Shown here: in pieces, positions 25,606 through 33,759 of the stretch
Layout: each line of letters starts with the position of its first letter
Position numbering within the stretch: position 1 is the stretch's first letter
Assembly: GCA_035571875.1 (NCBI GenBank)
Contig: DATNBR010000027.1
Coordinates: forward strand, 48,283-112,282
DNA length: 64,000 bases
Origin: Parafrigoribacterium_A sp035571875
Lineage (GTDB): Bacteria > Actinomycetota > Actinomycetes > Actinomycetales > Microbacteriaceae
Reading direction: 5' to 3'
Translations under genes and position numbers: made by a program
Notes under the pieces: model-generated
Seen by the model: the letters and a program-made list of their open reading frames with translations, nothing else
Told to the model about the DNA's origin: nothing
Databases searched by the model: none

Positions 25606-26814
25606 ATGTTCCGCACCATCGCCCCGCGCCAGTTGGCGTTCGACCTCACGCTAGCGGCCTGCTGCTTCGTGCTGCGGTTGGTGATCGGCATGGAGTCCGT
25701 GCTGCTCTTCGCGGTGCTCGTGTCGATGGCGGCGGCGCTCGCACTCCGGCGCAAGAGCCCGGCTCTCGCGCTGGGCATCGCCTGGGTCGGCGCGATCGCT
25801 CAGATGATCGGGGGGATCGATCCCGACAGCTGCAATCTGGCCATCCTCCCCGTGCTCTACGCCACGGCCTCCTACGGCGCCCCGCTGGTCAAATGGGCCG
25901 GACTCGCCTCGAGCGGCGTGGGGGCGATCGTCGTTGCCCTCTACAGCTCGCTGCGCAACGCCATCTACACGCCGGGCTGCACGATCGTGAGCGACTGTGC
26001 CACAGGGCAGCTGCCGTCGTGGGCTTTCTCCCTGCTCGTGCTGTTCGTGCTCTCGCTCACCGTCTTCGCGCTCAGCTGGACGCTCGGCCTGCTCGCCAAG
26101 ACCTGGCGCGCAAACCGGGAGAGCAGCCAGGCGCGGGTGCTCGCCGAGCGCCGTCGCATCGACGCCCAACGCGACACCGTCATCGAGCAGGAGCGCAATC
26201 GCATCGCCCGCGACATGCACGATGTCGTCGCGCATTCCCTCGCCGTCGTCATCGCCCAGGCGGACGGGGCCAGATACGCGCGCGCGAAAGACCCGGATGC
26301 CGTCGACGCGGCCCTCGAGACCATCGCGAGCACGGCGCGGGAGGCACTCACCGACGTGCGCATCCTGCTCGCACAGCTGCGGCACAGGCAGGGCGAGGCG
26401 CCGCAGCCGGTGCTGGCGGACCTCGAGCGGCTCTTCGAGCAGTTGCGATCCTCCGGCCTCGGAGTCGAGTCAGAGGTGCACGGTGAGCCGATTGTGCTCG
26501 CGACCGGTCAGCAGCTGGCGATCTATCGAATCGTGCAGGAGGCGCTCACCAACGCTCTCAGGCACGGTGATCGTGCTTCAGCAGCCGTCGTGCGATTCGA
26601 CTGGAACGCGGAGTCGGTGACCGTGACCGTGAGCAATGGCGCAGACGCGTCGTCGAACTCCGTCGGAGCCGACGCCGGTGGACACGGGCTGGCAGGGATG
26701 CGCGAACGAACCGTGTTGTGGGGCGGTACGTTCGCGGCGGGTGAGCGCGAGGGCAACCGCTACGTGGTCGAGGCCACGCTTCCCATTTCGGTGCGGGCCG
26801 GGGTCGACTCATGA
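25606..26814 (+). CDS. Sensor histidine kinase (HisKA_3/NarL type)
   Basis: 402 residues. About five N-terminal membrane helices (residues 1-165) form the sensor. The dimerisation helix has the phospho-acceptor H205 in RNRIARDMHDVVAHSLAVV, and the HATPase domain contains the N box YRIVQEALTNALRHG and a HGLAGMRERTVLWGG glycine-rich box. The first residues of the ORF upstream (from 25540) would include the promoter; the TAGCGT-N7-ATG context favours 25606. Overlap ATGA with the response regulator gene. Short extracellular loops suggest intramembrane sensing, as in envelope-stress kinases (inference). Confidence 0.9.
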   Translation: MFRTIAPRQLAFDLTLAACCFVLRLVIGMESVLLFAVLVSMAAALALRRKSPALALGIAWVGAIAQMIGGIDPDSCNLAILPVLYATASYGAPLVKWAGLASSGVGAIVVALYSSLRNAIYTPGCTIVSDCATGQLPSWAFSLLVLFVLSLTVFALSWTLGLLAKTWRANRESSQARVLAERRRIDAQRDTVIEQERNRIARDMHDVVAHSLAVVIAQADGARYARAKDPDAVDAALETIASTAREALTDVRILLAQLRHRQGEAPQPVLADLERLFEQLRSSGLGVESEVHGEPIVLATGQQLAIYRIVQEALTNALRHGDRASAAVVRFDWNAESVTVTVSNGADASSNSVGADAGGHGLAGMRERTVLWGGTFAAGEREGNRYVVEATLPISVRAGVDS

Positions 26815-27470
26815 TCCGCGTCGCCTTGGTCGACGACCAGTCGCTCTTCCGGGCGGGAATCCGCATGCTCGTCGCCTCGCAGCCGGACCTCGAATTCGTC
26901 GGCGAAGCCGGTGACGGCACCGAAGCCGTTGCCATGGTTGCGACTACCCGACCAGACGTGATTCTCATGGACATCCGGATGCCCGTCATGGACGGTATCG
27001 CCGCCACCATCGCGATTCTCGCCGACGCTGACCGCAGGCGTGTTGTCGCGCCGCGCATCATCGTGCTCACCACCTTCGATCTCGACGAGGCGGCGACCCG
27101 CGCGATCCGTGGCGGCGCGAGCGGGTTCCTGCTGAAGGACGCCGATCCAGAGTTCCTGCTCGCCTCCATCCGCACCGTGCACGCGGGCAATGCGGTGATC
27201 GCGGCCTCGGCGACTCGCGAGCTGTTCGAACACTTCGATGGCAGCCAGCGCAGGCAGGCCGAGCCGGAGGCGTTCGCGGCCCTCACCGCGAGGGAGCGCG
27301 ACATCTTCGCGCTTGCCGCGAGGGGGCTCAGCAATTCCGAGATCGCGACGGGGGAGTACCTGAGCGAGGCGACCGTGAAGACCCACATCAGCCGCATCCT
27401 CGCCAAACTCGGCCTGCGCGACCGCGTGCAGCTCGTCGTCTTCGCCTTCGAGCACGGGCTCAACGACTAG
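26811..27470 (+). CDS. LuxR/NarL family response regulator
   Basis: 219 residues. Receiver domain with phospho-acceptor D54 (VILMDIRMPVMDG) and conserved VLTTFD and FLLKDA blocks; C-terminal LuxR helix-turn-helix (LTARERDIFALAARGLSNSEIA ... TVKTHISRILAKLGLRDR). Cognate partner of the kinase it overlaps. Two copies of a shared 19-bp motif, before this operon and before the following ABC operon, are its likely binding sites. Confidence 0.93.
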   Translation: MIRVALVDDQSLFRAGIRMLVASQPDLEFVGEAGDGTEAVAMVATTRPDVILMDIRMPVMDGIAATIAILADADRRRVVAPRIIVLTTFDLDEAATRAIRGGASGFLLKDADPEFLLASIRTVHAGNAVIAASATRELFEHFDGSQRRQAEPEAFAALTARERDIFALAARGLSNSEIATGEYLSEATVKTHISRILAKLGLRDRVQLVVFAFEHGLND

Positions 27471-27475
27471 CGCGA

Positions 27476-27494
27476 ATCATCCTCCGGATGTAGT
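27476..27494 (-). promoter_or_regulatory. Putative response-regulator operator, copy B (upstream of ABC operon)
   Basis: Minus-strand reading ACTACATCCGGAGGATGAT. It matches copy A at 17 of 19 positions, differing only at the two central bases. It begins 6 bp after the response regulator stop and its centre lies about 64 bp upstream of the ABC gene start. Confidence 0.65.
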
Positions 27495-27536
27495 GGTGCG
27501 CGACGAGCGGCCGACGAAGCGGATGACCTGCCCACC

Positions 27537-27542
27537 TAGCGT
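27537..27542 (+). promoter_or_regulatory. Candidate leaderless -10 box of the ABC operon
   Basis: TAGCGT, six bases (GGAAAC), ATG at 27549. It shares the 10-mer CTAGCGTGGA with the kinase promoter. Confidence 0.45.
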
Positions 27543-27548
27543 GGAAAC

Positions 27549-28310
27549 ATGGCATTCAATCGCAGCGAAGCGGGCCTCGTCGCCCGCATGTCCCACCTGA
27601 CCAAGTCCTATGGGGCAGGCTCCACTCTCGTCACCGCACTCGACGATGTGTCACTCGGCATCGCCGTCGGCCAGTTCACGGCGATCATGGGGCCGAGCGG
27701 TTCCGGCAAGTCCACGCTGATGCACATCATGGCGGGCCTCGACTCCCCGACCTCGGGCCGCGCGTGGCTCGGCGACACCGAGATCACGGATCTCGACGAC
27801 GGGCACCTGACCGTGCTGCGCCGGCGGCGCGTGGGCTTCGTGTTCCAGTCCTTCAACCTCGTGCCCACCCTCGACGTGAACGGCAACATCTACCTCCCGT
27901 TCGAGCTCGACGGGCGTCGCCCCAGCCTTGCCGAGACGGCCTGGATCTCTGGTCTCATCGAGTCGCTCGGCCTCGGAAACCGGCTCACTCATCGGCCGCA
28001 CCAGCTGTCGGGCGGCCAACAGCAGAGGGTGGCGATCGCGCGTGCGCTCGCTACCCGTCCCAATCTCGTGTTCGCCGACGAGCCCACCGGCAACCTCGAC
28101 TCCCGCACCGGTCGAGAGGTGCTCTCCCTGCTCGCCGCGGCCAGCGCCGACTACGGCCAGTCGATCGCCATGGTCACCCACGACCCGATCGCGGCGAGCT
28201 ATGCCGATCGCATCGTGTTTCTCGCGGACGGCCGAGTCGTCGAAGACCGCGGGCGCTCAACGCCGGAGGAGATCTCGAGCTTTATGCTCGCCATGGAGCA
28301 GAGCGCATGA
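27549..28310 (+). CDS. ABC transporter ATP-binding protein (MacB/LolD type)
   Basis: 253 residues. Walker A GPSGSGKST near residue 50, Q-loop VFQSFNL, signature LSGGQQQR, Walker B LVFADEPTG, and the TGNLDSRTGREVL continuation typical of the MacB/LolD/FtsE group. It pairs with the FtsX-like permease by an ATGA overlap. Transporters of this class next to a two-component system often act in antimicrobial-peptide sensing or detoxification (family knowledge); the substrate here is unknown. Confidence 0.93.
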   Translation: MAFNRSEAGLVARMSHLTKSYGAGSTLVTALDDVSLGIAVGQFTAIMGPSGSGKSTLMHIMAGLDSPTSGRAWLGDTEITDLDDGHLTVLRRRRVGFVFQSFNLVPTLDVNGNIYLPFELDGRRPSLAETAWISGLIESLGLGNRLTHRPHQLSGGQQQRVAIARALATRPNLVFADEPTGNLDSRTGREVLSLLAAASADYGQSIAMVTHDPIAASYADRIVFLADGRVVEDRGRSTPEEISSFMLAMEQSA

Positions 28311-29704
28311 GGGGCATGACCACTCGGGACCACCGATCGAGCATCCTGGTCACGGCGCTGAGCGCAGCCTTCGGCGCCGGACTCATCCAGGCCACCTCGT
28401 ACCTGACGCAGATCGTTGCCGGAAACCAGATTTCGGAACACGAATCCGTGCAGATCGCCCTGCTGCTGGTCGCCGGCGTCTTCATTCTCATCGCCGTCTA
28501 TGTGGGTTCGATCGTGACGGCCAATACCTTTGCGACAATCATCGCCGGCCGCACGAGGTCGATCGCGCTCATGCGGCTGATCGGGTCGAGCGCCTCCTCC
28601 CTGCGACGCGCCGTCGCGCGCGAGGGGCTGCTCGTGGGCGTGGTGGGCGCCGCCATCGGCGCGGTGGTCGGACTCTCGCTCACCGTCGCTGGCATCCGAA
28701 TTGCGGTGGCGGCGGGATCGGTTCCCGCGCTCGACTACGGCTCGGTCAATCCCCTCATCGTTCTCCCCACGGTCATCGTCGTGTTGTCCACGTGGGCGGC
28801 ATCGTGGGTCGGCTCCCGCAGGGTGCTGCGCGTCACGCCGATCCAGGCCACCGGCACCGCGCAGGAGGCAACGCGCGAGGAGACGCTGCGTCGGCCGGTG
28901 CGGAACGCGGTGGCGGCCGTGCTGTTCTTCGGTGGCATGCTGCTACTCGCCCTGGGAGCGGCGCTCGGTCTCGTGTCCATGCTGGGCTTTCTCCTCGCCT
29001 TCGTCGGCGGCGTCGTCTCCTTCAGTGGCGTTGTGGTGGGAGCGCACCTGGTCATGCCTCTCGCGTTGAGGCTGAGTGGGCGACTGCTCGGCCGGTCCGC
29101 GCCGGCGAAGCTTGCGGCCGAAAACGCGCTGCGGTACCCGGAGCGCAGTTCCCGCACCGCTATCGGCCTCGTCATCGGTGTAACGCTGATCACGACCTTC
29201 GCCGTGGCAGCTCAGGGCTACTCGAGCATGATCGAGCAGGCCATGGCGACCGAACCAGACAGTTATCGGGGCGCCGATCAGGTGCTGTCGGTCACTCTGG
29301 GCGTGTTCACTGCGCTCACCGGCTTCTCGGCTCTCATCGCCGCTTTCGGCATGATCAACAACCTCTCGTTGAGCGTGCTGCAGCGCACGAGAGAGCTGGG
29401 CCTTCTCCGTGCTCTCGGCTTCACCGGCAGGCAGGTGCGCCGGATGATCGTGGCCGAGAGCGCGCAGATGACGATTGCCGCCGTCGGCCTGGGCTTGATC
29501 CTCGGAGTGGTGTACGGCTGGGCCGGCGCGCAATCGCTGCTCGGATCGATCTGGGGCAGCCCCGGACTGGTCTGGCCGTCGGTCCCGTGGTTGCTCCTCG
29601 TCATCCTCGCCGTCGGTGCCGCGCTGCTCACCCTCGCCGCAGCCCAGGCTCCGGCTCGCCGTGCCGTCTCCATCGTGCCCGTGGCTGCTCTGGCGCTCGA
29701 CTAG
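28307..29704 (+). CDS. FtsX-like ABC transporter permease
   Basis: 465 residues. It starts with ATG 28307 overlapping the ATPase stop, with GGAGCAGAGC upstream. Hydrophobic segments near residues 15-35, 45-70, 100-125, 140-160, 195-245 and three in the C-terminal FtsX domain (about 320-455). LSVLQRTRELGLLRALGFTGRQVRRMIVAES is the typical coupling-helix region contacting the ATPase. Two FtsX-like halves resemble macrolide/peptide export permeases. Confidence 0.9.
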   Translation: MRGMTTRDHRSSILVTALSAAFGAGLIQATSYLTQIVAGNQISEHESVQIALLLVAGVFILIAVYVGSIVTANTFATIIAGRTRSIALMRLIGSSASSLRRAVAREGLLVGVVGAAIGAVVGLSLTVAGIRIAVAAGSVPALDYGSVNPLIVLPTVIVVLSTWAASWVGSRRVLRVTPIQATGTAQEATREETLRRPVRNAVAAVLFFGGMLLLALGAALGLVSMLGFLLAFVGGVVSFSGVVVGAHLVMPLALRLSGRLLGRSAPAKLAAENALRYPERSSRTAIGLVIGVTLITTFAVAAQGYSSMIEQAMATEPDSYRGADQVLSVTLGVFTALTGFSALIAAFGMINNLSLSVLQRTRELGLLRALGFTGRQVRRMIVAESAQMTIAAVGLGLILGVVYGWAGAQSLLGSIWGSPGLVWPSVPWLLLVILAVGAALLTLAAAQAPARRAVSIVPVAALALD

Positions 29705-29797
29705 CGGTGCGCTGTGAGCGCGCTGGGCGAATCGCGCGTGCCGCTGAAGATTCCCTCAGGATGCCCGAGAGCTCCTCTCCGAGCGCGTCGCGCTTCA

Positions 29798-29803
29798 GAT
29801 AAT
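29798..29803 (+). promoter_or_regulatory. Candidate -10 box of the esterase-MprF operon
   Basis: GATAAT; a start near 29810 would give a short leader with GGAGGA (29821-29826) eight bases before GTG 29835. A degenerate half of the response-regulator motif (CAGGATG, 29757-29763) lies 35 bp upstream. Confidence 0.3.
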
Positions 29804-29834
29804 GGAGCTTCTGGATGCGCGGAGGAGCGTGGAC

Positions 29835-31133
29835 GTGCTCGATGGACTGTGGCATCTGAGGCTGATCGACGGGCCCCTGCCGATCATCATCTCTCTGCTC
29901 GCGGGCACGGCGGTGATCGTGCTGCTGTCGAGACGGCCGCTGCGGCGGCGCCTGCTCATCAGTGCAATCGCTCTCGCCTGTGGAGCTGCACTCGGTTGGT
30001 TGATCGCGTGGCTCGTCAGCGACGTCTGGAACAGTTTCGGCGTGGCGCTCAGCGTGCCGACGCGCCTGTGGACAGCAGCGACCGTGGCCTGCGTCGCTCT
30101 GGCGATCGCGAACCTCGGCGGACGCGAACGCGGGCGCTGGCGCACGGTGGTTGCCGCGCTCTCCATCCCGCTGTTCCTACTCACGGGGGGTATCGGCATC
30201 AACGCCGATGTCGGCGAGTTCCCGGCCCTCGGACAGGTCTTCGGCAAGACGATCATCCCTCCGCTGAGCCCGGGCTTTCTCGCCACGCTGCGGTCCCACG
30301 GCACGCCGGCGGACTGGACGCCTCCCGCGCAACTGCGGATGAAGGGACGCGAGGGACTCATTGACATTCCCTCGCCCGTGTCGCATTTCGATGCCCGCCC
30401 GGCCGTCGTCTACCTGCCGCCTGCGGCGCTCGCGGCAAACGCTCCCGCGCTCCCGGTGCTCGTGATGCTCTCGGGCCAGCCGGGGGCACCCTCGAACATC
30501 ATGACTTCGGGTGCCCTGCCCTCGATCGTCGATGCCTACGCGAGGGCACACCGGGGCCTCGCACCGATCGTGGTCGTCCCCGACCAACTCGGCGCTCCCG
30601 AGGCTAATCCGATGTGCGTGGACTCCCCGCTCGGAAACTCCGCGACCTATCTGACCGTCGATGTACCGAACTGGGTGAGATCGCACCTGCGCGTGCTCAG
30701 CGGACCGCGATACTGGGCCATCGGCGGGTTCTCTCAGGGTGGTACCTGTTCCATCCAGCTGGGCGCCGCGCATCCGGAACTCTTTGGAAGCATCCTGGAC
30801 ATCGCCGGACAGGTCGCGCCGCACCGTGGTTCCATCTCCGCCACCATCAAGGACGCCTTCGGCGGTTCGGCGGATCGCTATCGGGAGTCGTCACCGCTCG
30901 CACTGCTCGCGGCGGGGGCGCCGTACCCGCCGCACACCCTCGCGATCATTGCCGTGGGCGCCAAAGACACGAGATTCGGACCAGGCGCGGTCGTCGTTGC
31001 GCACGCCGCCGCCGCGGCAGGAATGAACGTGCACACGTTCACCTCACCCGGCACCGCGCACGACTGGCACACCGTGCAGTACGCACTCACCCGCGCGCTA
31101 CCGCTGTTCGGCGCGCATTGGGGCCTGACATGA
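29835..31133 (+). CDS. Membrane-anchored alpha/beta-hydrolase (esterase family)
   Basis: About 432 residues. Four N-terminal transmembrane helices (roughly residues 10-135) precede an extracytoplasmic esterase-D-like hydrolase domain. The nucleophile elbow is GGFSQGG (Ser), with VYLPP, VMLSGQPGAP and a late GTAHDWH histidine. GTG 29835 is preferred to ATG 29802 because GGAGGA ends 8 bases before it and the ATG overlaps a GATAAT box; GTG 29829 is also possible. It overlaps the MprF-like gene by ATGA. Hydrolases paired with aminoacyl-phosphatidylglycerol synthases can remove the aminoacyl group, so a matched synthase/hydrolase pair is plausible but unproven. Confidence 0.82.
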   Translation: MLDGLWHLRLIDGPLPIIISLLAGTAVIVLLSRRPLRRRLLISAIALACGAALGWLIAWLVSDVWNSFGVALSVPTRLWTAATVACVALAIANLGGRERGRWRTVVAALSIPLFLLTGGIGINADVGEFPALGQVFGKTIIPPLSPGFLATLRSHGTPADWTPPAQLRMKGREGLIDIPSPVSHFDARPAVVYLPPAALAANAPALPVLVMLSGQPGAPSNIMTSGALPSIVDAYARAHRGLAPIVVVPDQLGAPEANPMCVDSPLGNSATYLTVDVPNWVRSHLRVLSGPRYWAIGGFSQGGTCSIQLGAAHPELFGSILDIAGQVAPHRGSISATIKDAFGGSADRYRESSPLALLAAGAPYPPHTLAIIAVGAKDTRFGPGAVVVAHAAAAAGMNVHTFTSPGTAHDWHTVQYALTRALPLFGAHWGLT

Positions 31134-33592
31134 CCGCGTGGGCCAGGTCCCGCCGGGCGAGCCTGTCCATCGCGGCGATGATGCTGGTACTCGCCTTCGT
31201 CACCGGGTCGCTGTTGCACGGACCGGGGCCACGGCTGCGCCCGCTCGTGGGCACCGGTCTCGACGCGTTCAACGAGCGCCACAACCTCCTGTCACCGCTG
31301 AGCTCGGTCTTCTTCGCGAGCGGCCTCCTCGAGCTGCTCGTGTCGCTCGCGGCCCTCGTCTTTCTGGTCGGTGCCGCCGAACGACTCATGGGATGGTGGC
31401 GAATGCTGCTCGCATTCGTCGTCACCTCGTACCTCGGCGCGACCATCGGGATGCTGCTGCAGGCCGCTGGTCTGCTCGCGCGCGAGGTCTGGGCGGTGCG
31501 CATTCGCGAATTGATCGTCCTCGACCCCTTCACCGCGATCTCGGGAGTCGTGATGACCGCCAGCGCCTGGGCCGGTCCGCTCTGGCGCCGCCGCGTGCGC
31601 GTGCTCGGCTTCACGGCACTGATCGTGGTGTTCCTCTATTCGGGGCAGCCGTCAGACCTGTTCCGACTCATCGCGGCCTCGGCAGGACTTCTCCTTGGTT
31701 TGCTCATGAAGCGCGTGCGTCCCGGTCTCCGCTGGGCTCGCAGCTCTCATCACGAGGCGCGTGGTCTGCTCGCGGCAGCCCTCATGATCACCGCGGTCGG
31801 GCCGTTCGTCAGCATCTTCACGCCGGCCAGGTACGGGCCGCTGCATCCGCTGGGCCTGTTGTTCCGGGATGCCCTTCCGCATCTCAGCAGCGTGAGGCAC
31901 CTGTGCCTGCACCACATGGCGAGCGCGGGGTGCACGCTCGACGTGGCGCTCGCTCGGCTCAACGGGCCCGGACCGGTGCTGCTCGCGCCACTGCCGCTCA
32001 TCGTGCTGATCGTGGCCGGTATCGGCATGATCCGTGGGCGCAGGAGCGCGGCGTGGATCGCCATTGCGGTCAACGTGCTCCTCGCCGTCCTCGCGAGCTT
32101 CTACTACGGCTTCCTTCCCGCGTTCGGCAGCAATCCGATCGACATCGACAATGCTTCCGGAACCGAATCCGCGGTTCGATTGGCGGTGTCGGTACTCGTT
32201 CCGCTCATCATCGCGGTGCTCATCGCCATGAATCTGCGGCACTTCACCGTGCGCACCCAGCGCGGTGTCGTCGTGCACTTCCTCATCAGGGTGGGCGCCT
32301 CGTTCGTCCTGCTCTGCGCGCTCTACCTGGCCGTAGGCCTGATCTACCCGCGCCAGTTCCGGCCTGCTGCGACACCGGGGGGTCTCCTGCTCGACCTGCC
32401 GGAGCGATTCGTGCCGGTCGGATTCCTGCGGCTCGAGCACCTCACCTTCGTTCCCGTCGCACCGCTCTCGAGGCTCGTCTACGAGTGGATCGGGCCGGCG
32501 TTCTGGATAGCGCTCCTCCTCTCGGTCATCCCGGTGTTCTTCTCCGAACGCAATCGCACGAGCTCCGCGGAACGGGAGCGCGTCATCGAACTGCTCGAGG
32601 CGGGCGGCGGCGGAACCCTGGGTCGGATGTCGACCTGGAACGGCAACAGCTACTGGTTCTCTGCAGACGGTCGGGTCGCCATCGCGTACCGGGTCTATTC
32701 GGGGGTCGCGATCACCACCTCGGATCCCATCGGCCCGCCGACCGAACTCGAGGCGGCCGTGCGCGGTTTCGCCATCTTCTGCGACGACAATGGGTGGACG
32801 CCGGTCTTCTACAGCGTGCATGACAGCCTGAGGCCGCTGTTCGAGTCGATGGGCTGGTCTCTCATGATCGTGGGGGAAGAGACCGTGGTGCGGCCCGAGG
32901 GCTGGTCGATGCAGGGCAAGGCCTGGCAAGACGTGCGAAGCTCGATCAACCGTGCCGCGCGATCCGGCGTGCGGGCGGAGTGGACGAGCTATCGAGCACT
33001 CCCTGTCACTGCCACGGCGCAACTCGAGAGCATCTCCGAGTCCTGGGTCGCCGAGAAGAATCTCCCCGAACTCGGATTCACCCTCGGCGGTCTCGACGAA
33101 TTGCGCGACCCCGCGGTGGCGCTGCTTCTCGCCATCGACGAGGACGACACCATTCAGGCGGTGACCAGCTGGATGCCGAGCTACCAGGGTGGCGAGATCG
33201 TCGGCTGGACCCTCGACTTCATGCGTCGCCGCCCCGACAGCATGAACGGGGTCATGGAGTTCCTGATCGCGACCGCGGCGCTGAGGATGCAGCAGCAGGG
33301 GATCGAGACGATGAGCCTCTCGGCCGCTCCGCTGGCACGAAGCCAGGATGCGGCGGCGGGCGCCGGGAGGACGCAGAGACTTCTCGGCTTCCTCGCTCGA
33401 ACCCTCGAGCCCGTCTACGGCTTTGCCTCGCTGTTGGCGTTCAAGCAGAAGTTCCAGCCCGAGTTCCGCCCGCTGCTGATGGCCTTCCCCGACCCTCTCG
33501 CGCTGCCCGCGATCGGATTCGCGCTCGCTCGTGCATACCTGCCGTCCATGTCACTGAGGCAGAGCATCCGATTCGTCCGGAGCCTCGGCTGA
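31130..33592 (+). CDS. MprF-like DUF2156 protein with polytopic membrane domain
   Basis: 820 residues. The N-terminal ~200 residues form a rhomboid-like helical bundle, further helices reach about residue 475, and the C-terminal DUF2156 domain (about 490-800) is the tandem-GNAT catalytic part of MprF/LysX-type enzymes, which transfer an amino acid from aminoacyl-tRNA to phosphatidylglycerol. Blocks seen: GNSYWFSADGRVAIAYRV, DPIGPP, the FYSVHDSLRPLFESMGW strand and GWTLDFMRRRPDSMNGVMEFLI. Such lipids lower surface charge and protect against cationic peptides. ATG 31130 overlaps the esterase stop. The amino acid transferred cannot be read from sequence. Confidence 0.85.
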   Translation: MTAWARSRRASLSIAAMMLVLAFVTGSLLHGPGPRLRPLVGTGLDAFNERHNLLSPLSSVFFASGLLELLVSLAALVFLVGAAERLMGWWRMLLAFVVTSYLGATIGMLLQAAGLLAREVWAVRIRELIVLDPFTAISGVVMTASAWAGPLWRRRVRVLGFTALIVVFLYSGQPSDLFRLIAASAGLLLGLLMKRVRPGLRWARSSHHEARGLLAAALMITAVGPFVSIFTPARYGPLHPLGLLFRDALPHLSSVRHLCLHHMASAGCTLDVALARLNGPGPVLLAPLPLIVLIVAGIGMIRGRRSAAWIAIAVNVLLAVLASFYYGFLPAFGSNPIDIDNASGTESAVRLAVSVLVPLIIAVLIAMNLRHFTVRTQRGVVVHFLIRVGASFVLLCALYLAVGLIYPRQFRPAATPGGLLLDLPERFVPVGFLRLEHLTFVPVAPLSRLVYEWIGPAFWIALLLSVIPVFFSERNRTSSAERERVIELLEAGGGGTLGRMSTWNGNSYWFSADGRVAIAYRVYSGVAITTSDPIGPPTELEAAVRGFAIFCDDNGWTPVFYSVHDSLRPLFESMGWSLMIVGEETVVRPEGWSMQGKAWQDVRSSINRAARSGVRAEWTSYRALPVTATAQLESISESWVAEKNLPELGFTLGGLDELRDPAVALLLAIDEDDTIQAVTSWMPSYQGGEIVGWTLDFMRRRPDSMNGVMEFLIATAALRMQQQGIETMSLSAAPLARSQDAAAGAGRTQRLLGFLARTLEPVYGFASLLAFKQKFQPEFRPLLMAFPDPLALPAIGFALARAYLPSMSLRQSIRFVRSLG

Positions 33593-33623
33593 GACAGTGC
33601 TGAACTGAACGGCCAAGCGGTGC

Positions 33624-33629
33624 TACCCT
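33624..33629 (+). promoter_or_regulatory. Leaderless -10 box of the leuA leader
   Basis: TACCCT, six bases (GAAAAC), then the GTG of the leader peptide at 33636. A weak -35-like TGAACT lies at 33601-33606, 17 bp upstream. Confidence 0.5.
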
Positions 33630-33635
33630 GAAAAC

Positions 33636-33680
33636 GTGTTGTTCGGTCTGCTCCTTCTTAGCTGCCGCGACGAGTCCTAA
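33636..33680 (+). CDS. leuA leader peptide (14 residues, Leu-rich)
   Basis: GTG-initiated ORF reading VLFGLLLLSCRDES then TAA. Five of 14 codons are leucine, four of them consecutive (CTG CTC CTT CTT at 33648-33659). It is followed by overlapping hairpins and then leuA, so it is a classic attenuation leader. Translation would begin at the predicted transcript 5' end (TACCCT-N6-GTG), with no ribosome binding site. Leucine-codon leader peptides before leuA are known in actinobacteria; this instance is read directly from sequence. Confidence 0.8.
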   Translation: MLFGLLLLSCRDES

Positions 33681-33714
33681 CTCAGGCCTCCCTCGTCGCG
33701 GAGTCTGGCGTTTT
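33665..33714 (+). terminator. leuA attenuator: mutually exclusive hairpins with U-tract
   Basis: Hairpin P1: CCGCGACGAG (33665-33674) with CTCGTCGCGG (33692-33701), perfect 10 bp, its left arm inside the leader ORF. Hairpin P2: CAG-gc-CTCC (33683-33691) with GGAG-t-CTG (33700-33707), which shares bases with P1 and is followed by GCG and TTTT (33711-33714). A ribosome reaching the stop codon would mask P1 and allow P2 (termination); stalling at the Leu codons would leave P1 free and prevent P2. A further hairpin GCGTTT-TCG-AAACGC lies at 33708-33722. Confidence 0.65.
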
Positions 33715-33759
33715 CGAAACGCATCGGCTGACCACTAATTCGCACGAGGAGCAGAGACC

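Noticed and set aside
31652..33022. 456-codon minus-strand frame opposite the DUF2156 gene
   Set aside because: Arg/Glu/His-rich shadow frame with no domain; the sense gene is coupled to its neighbour.
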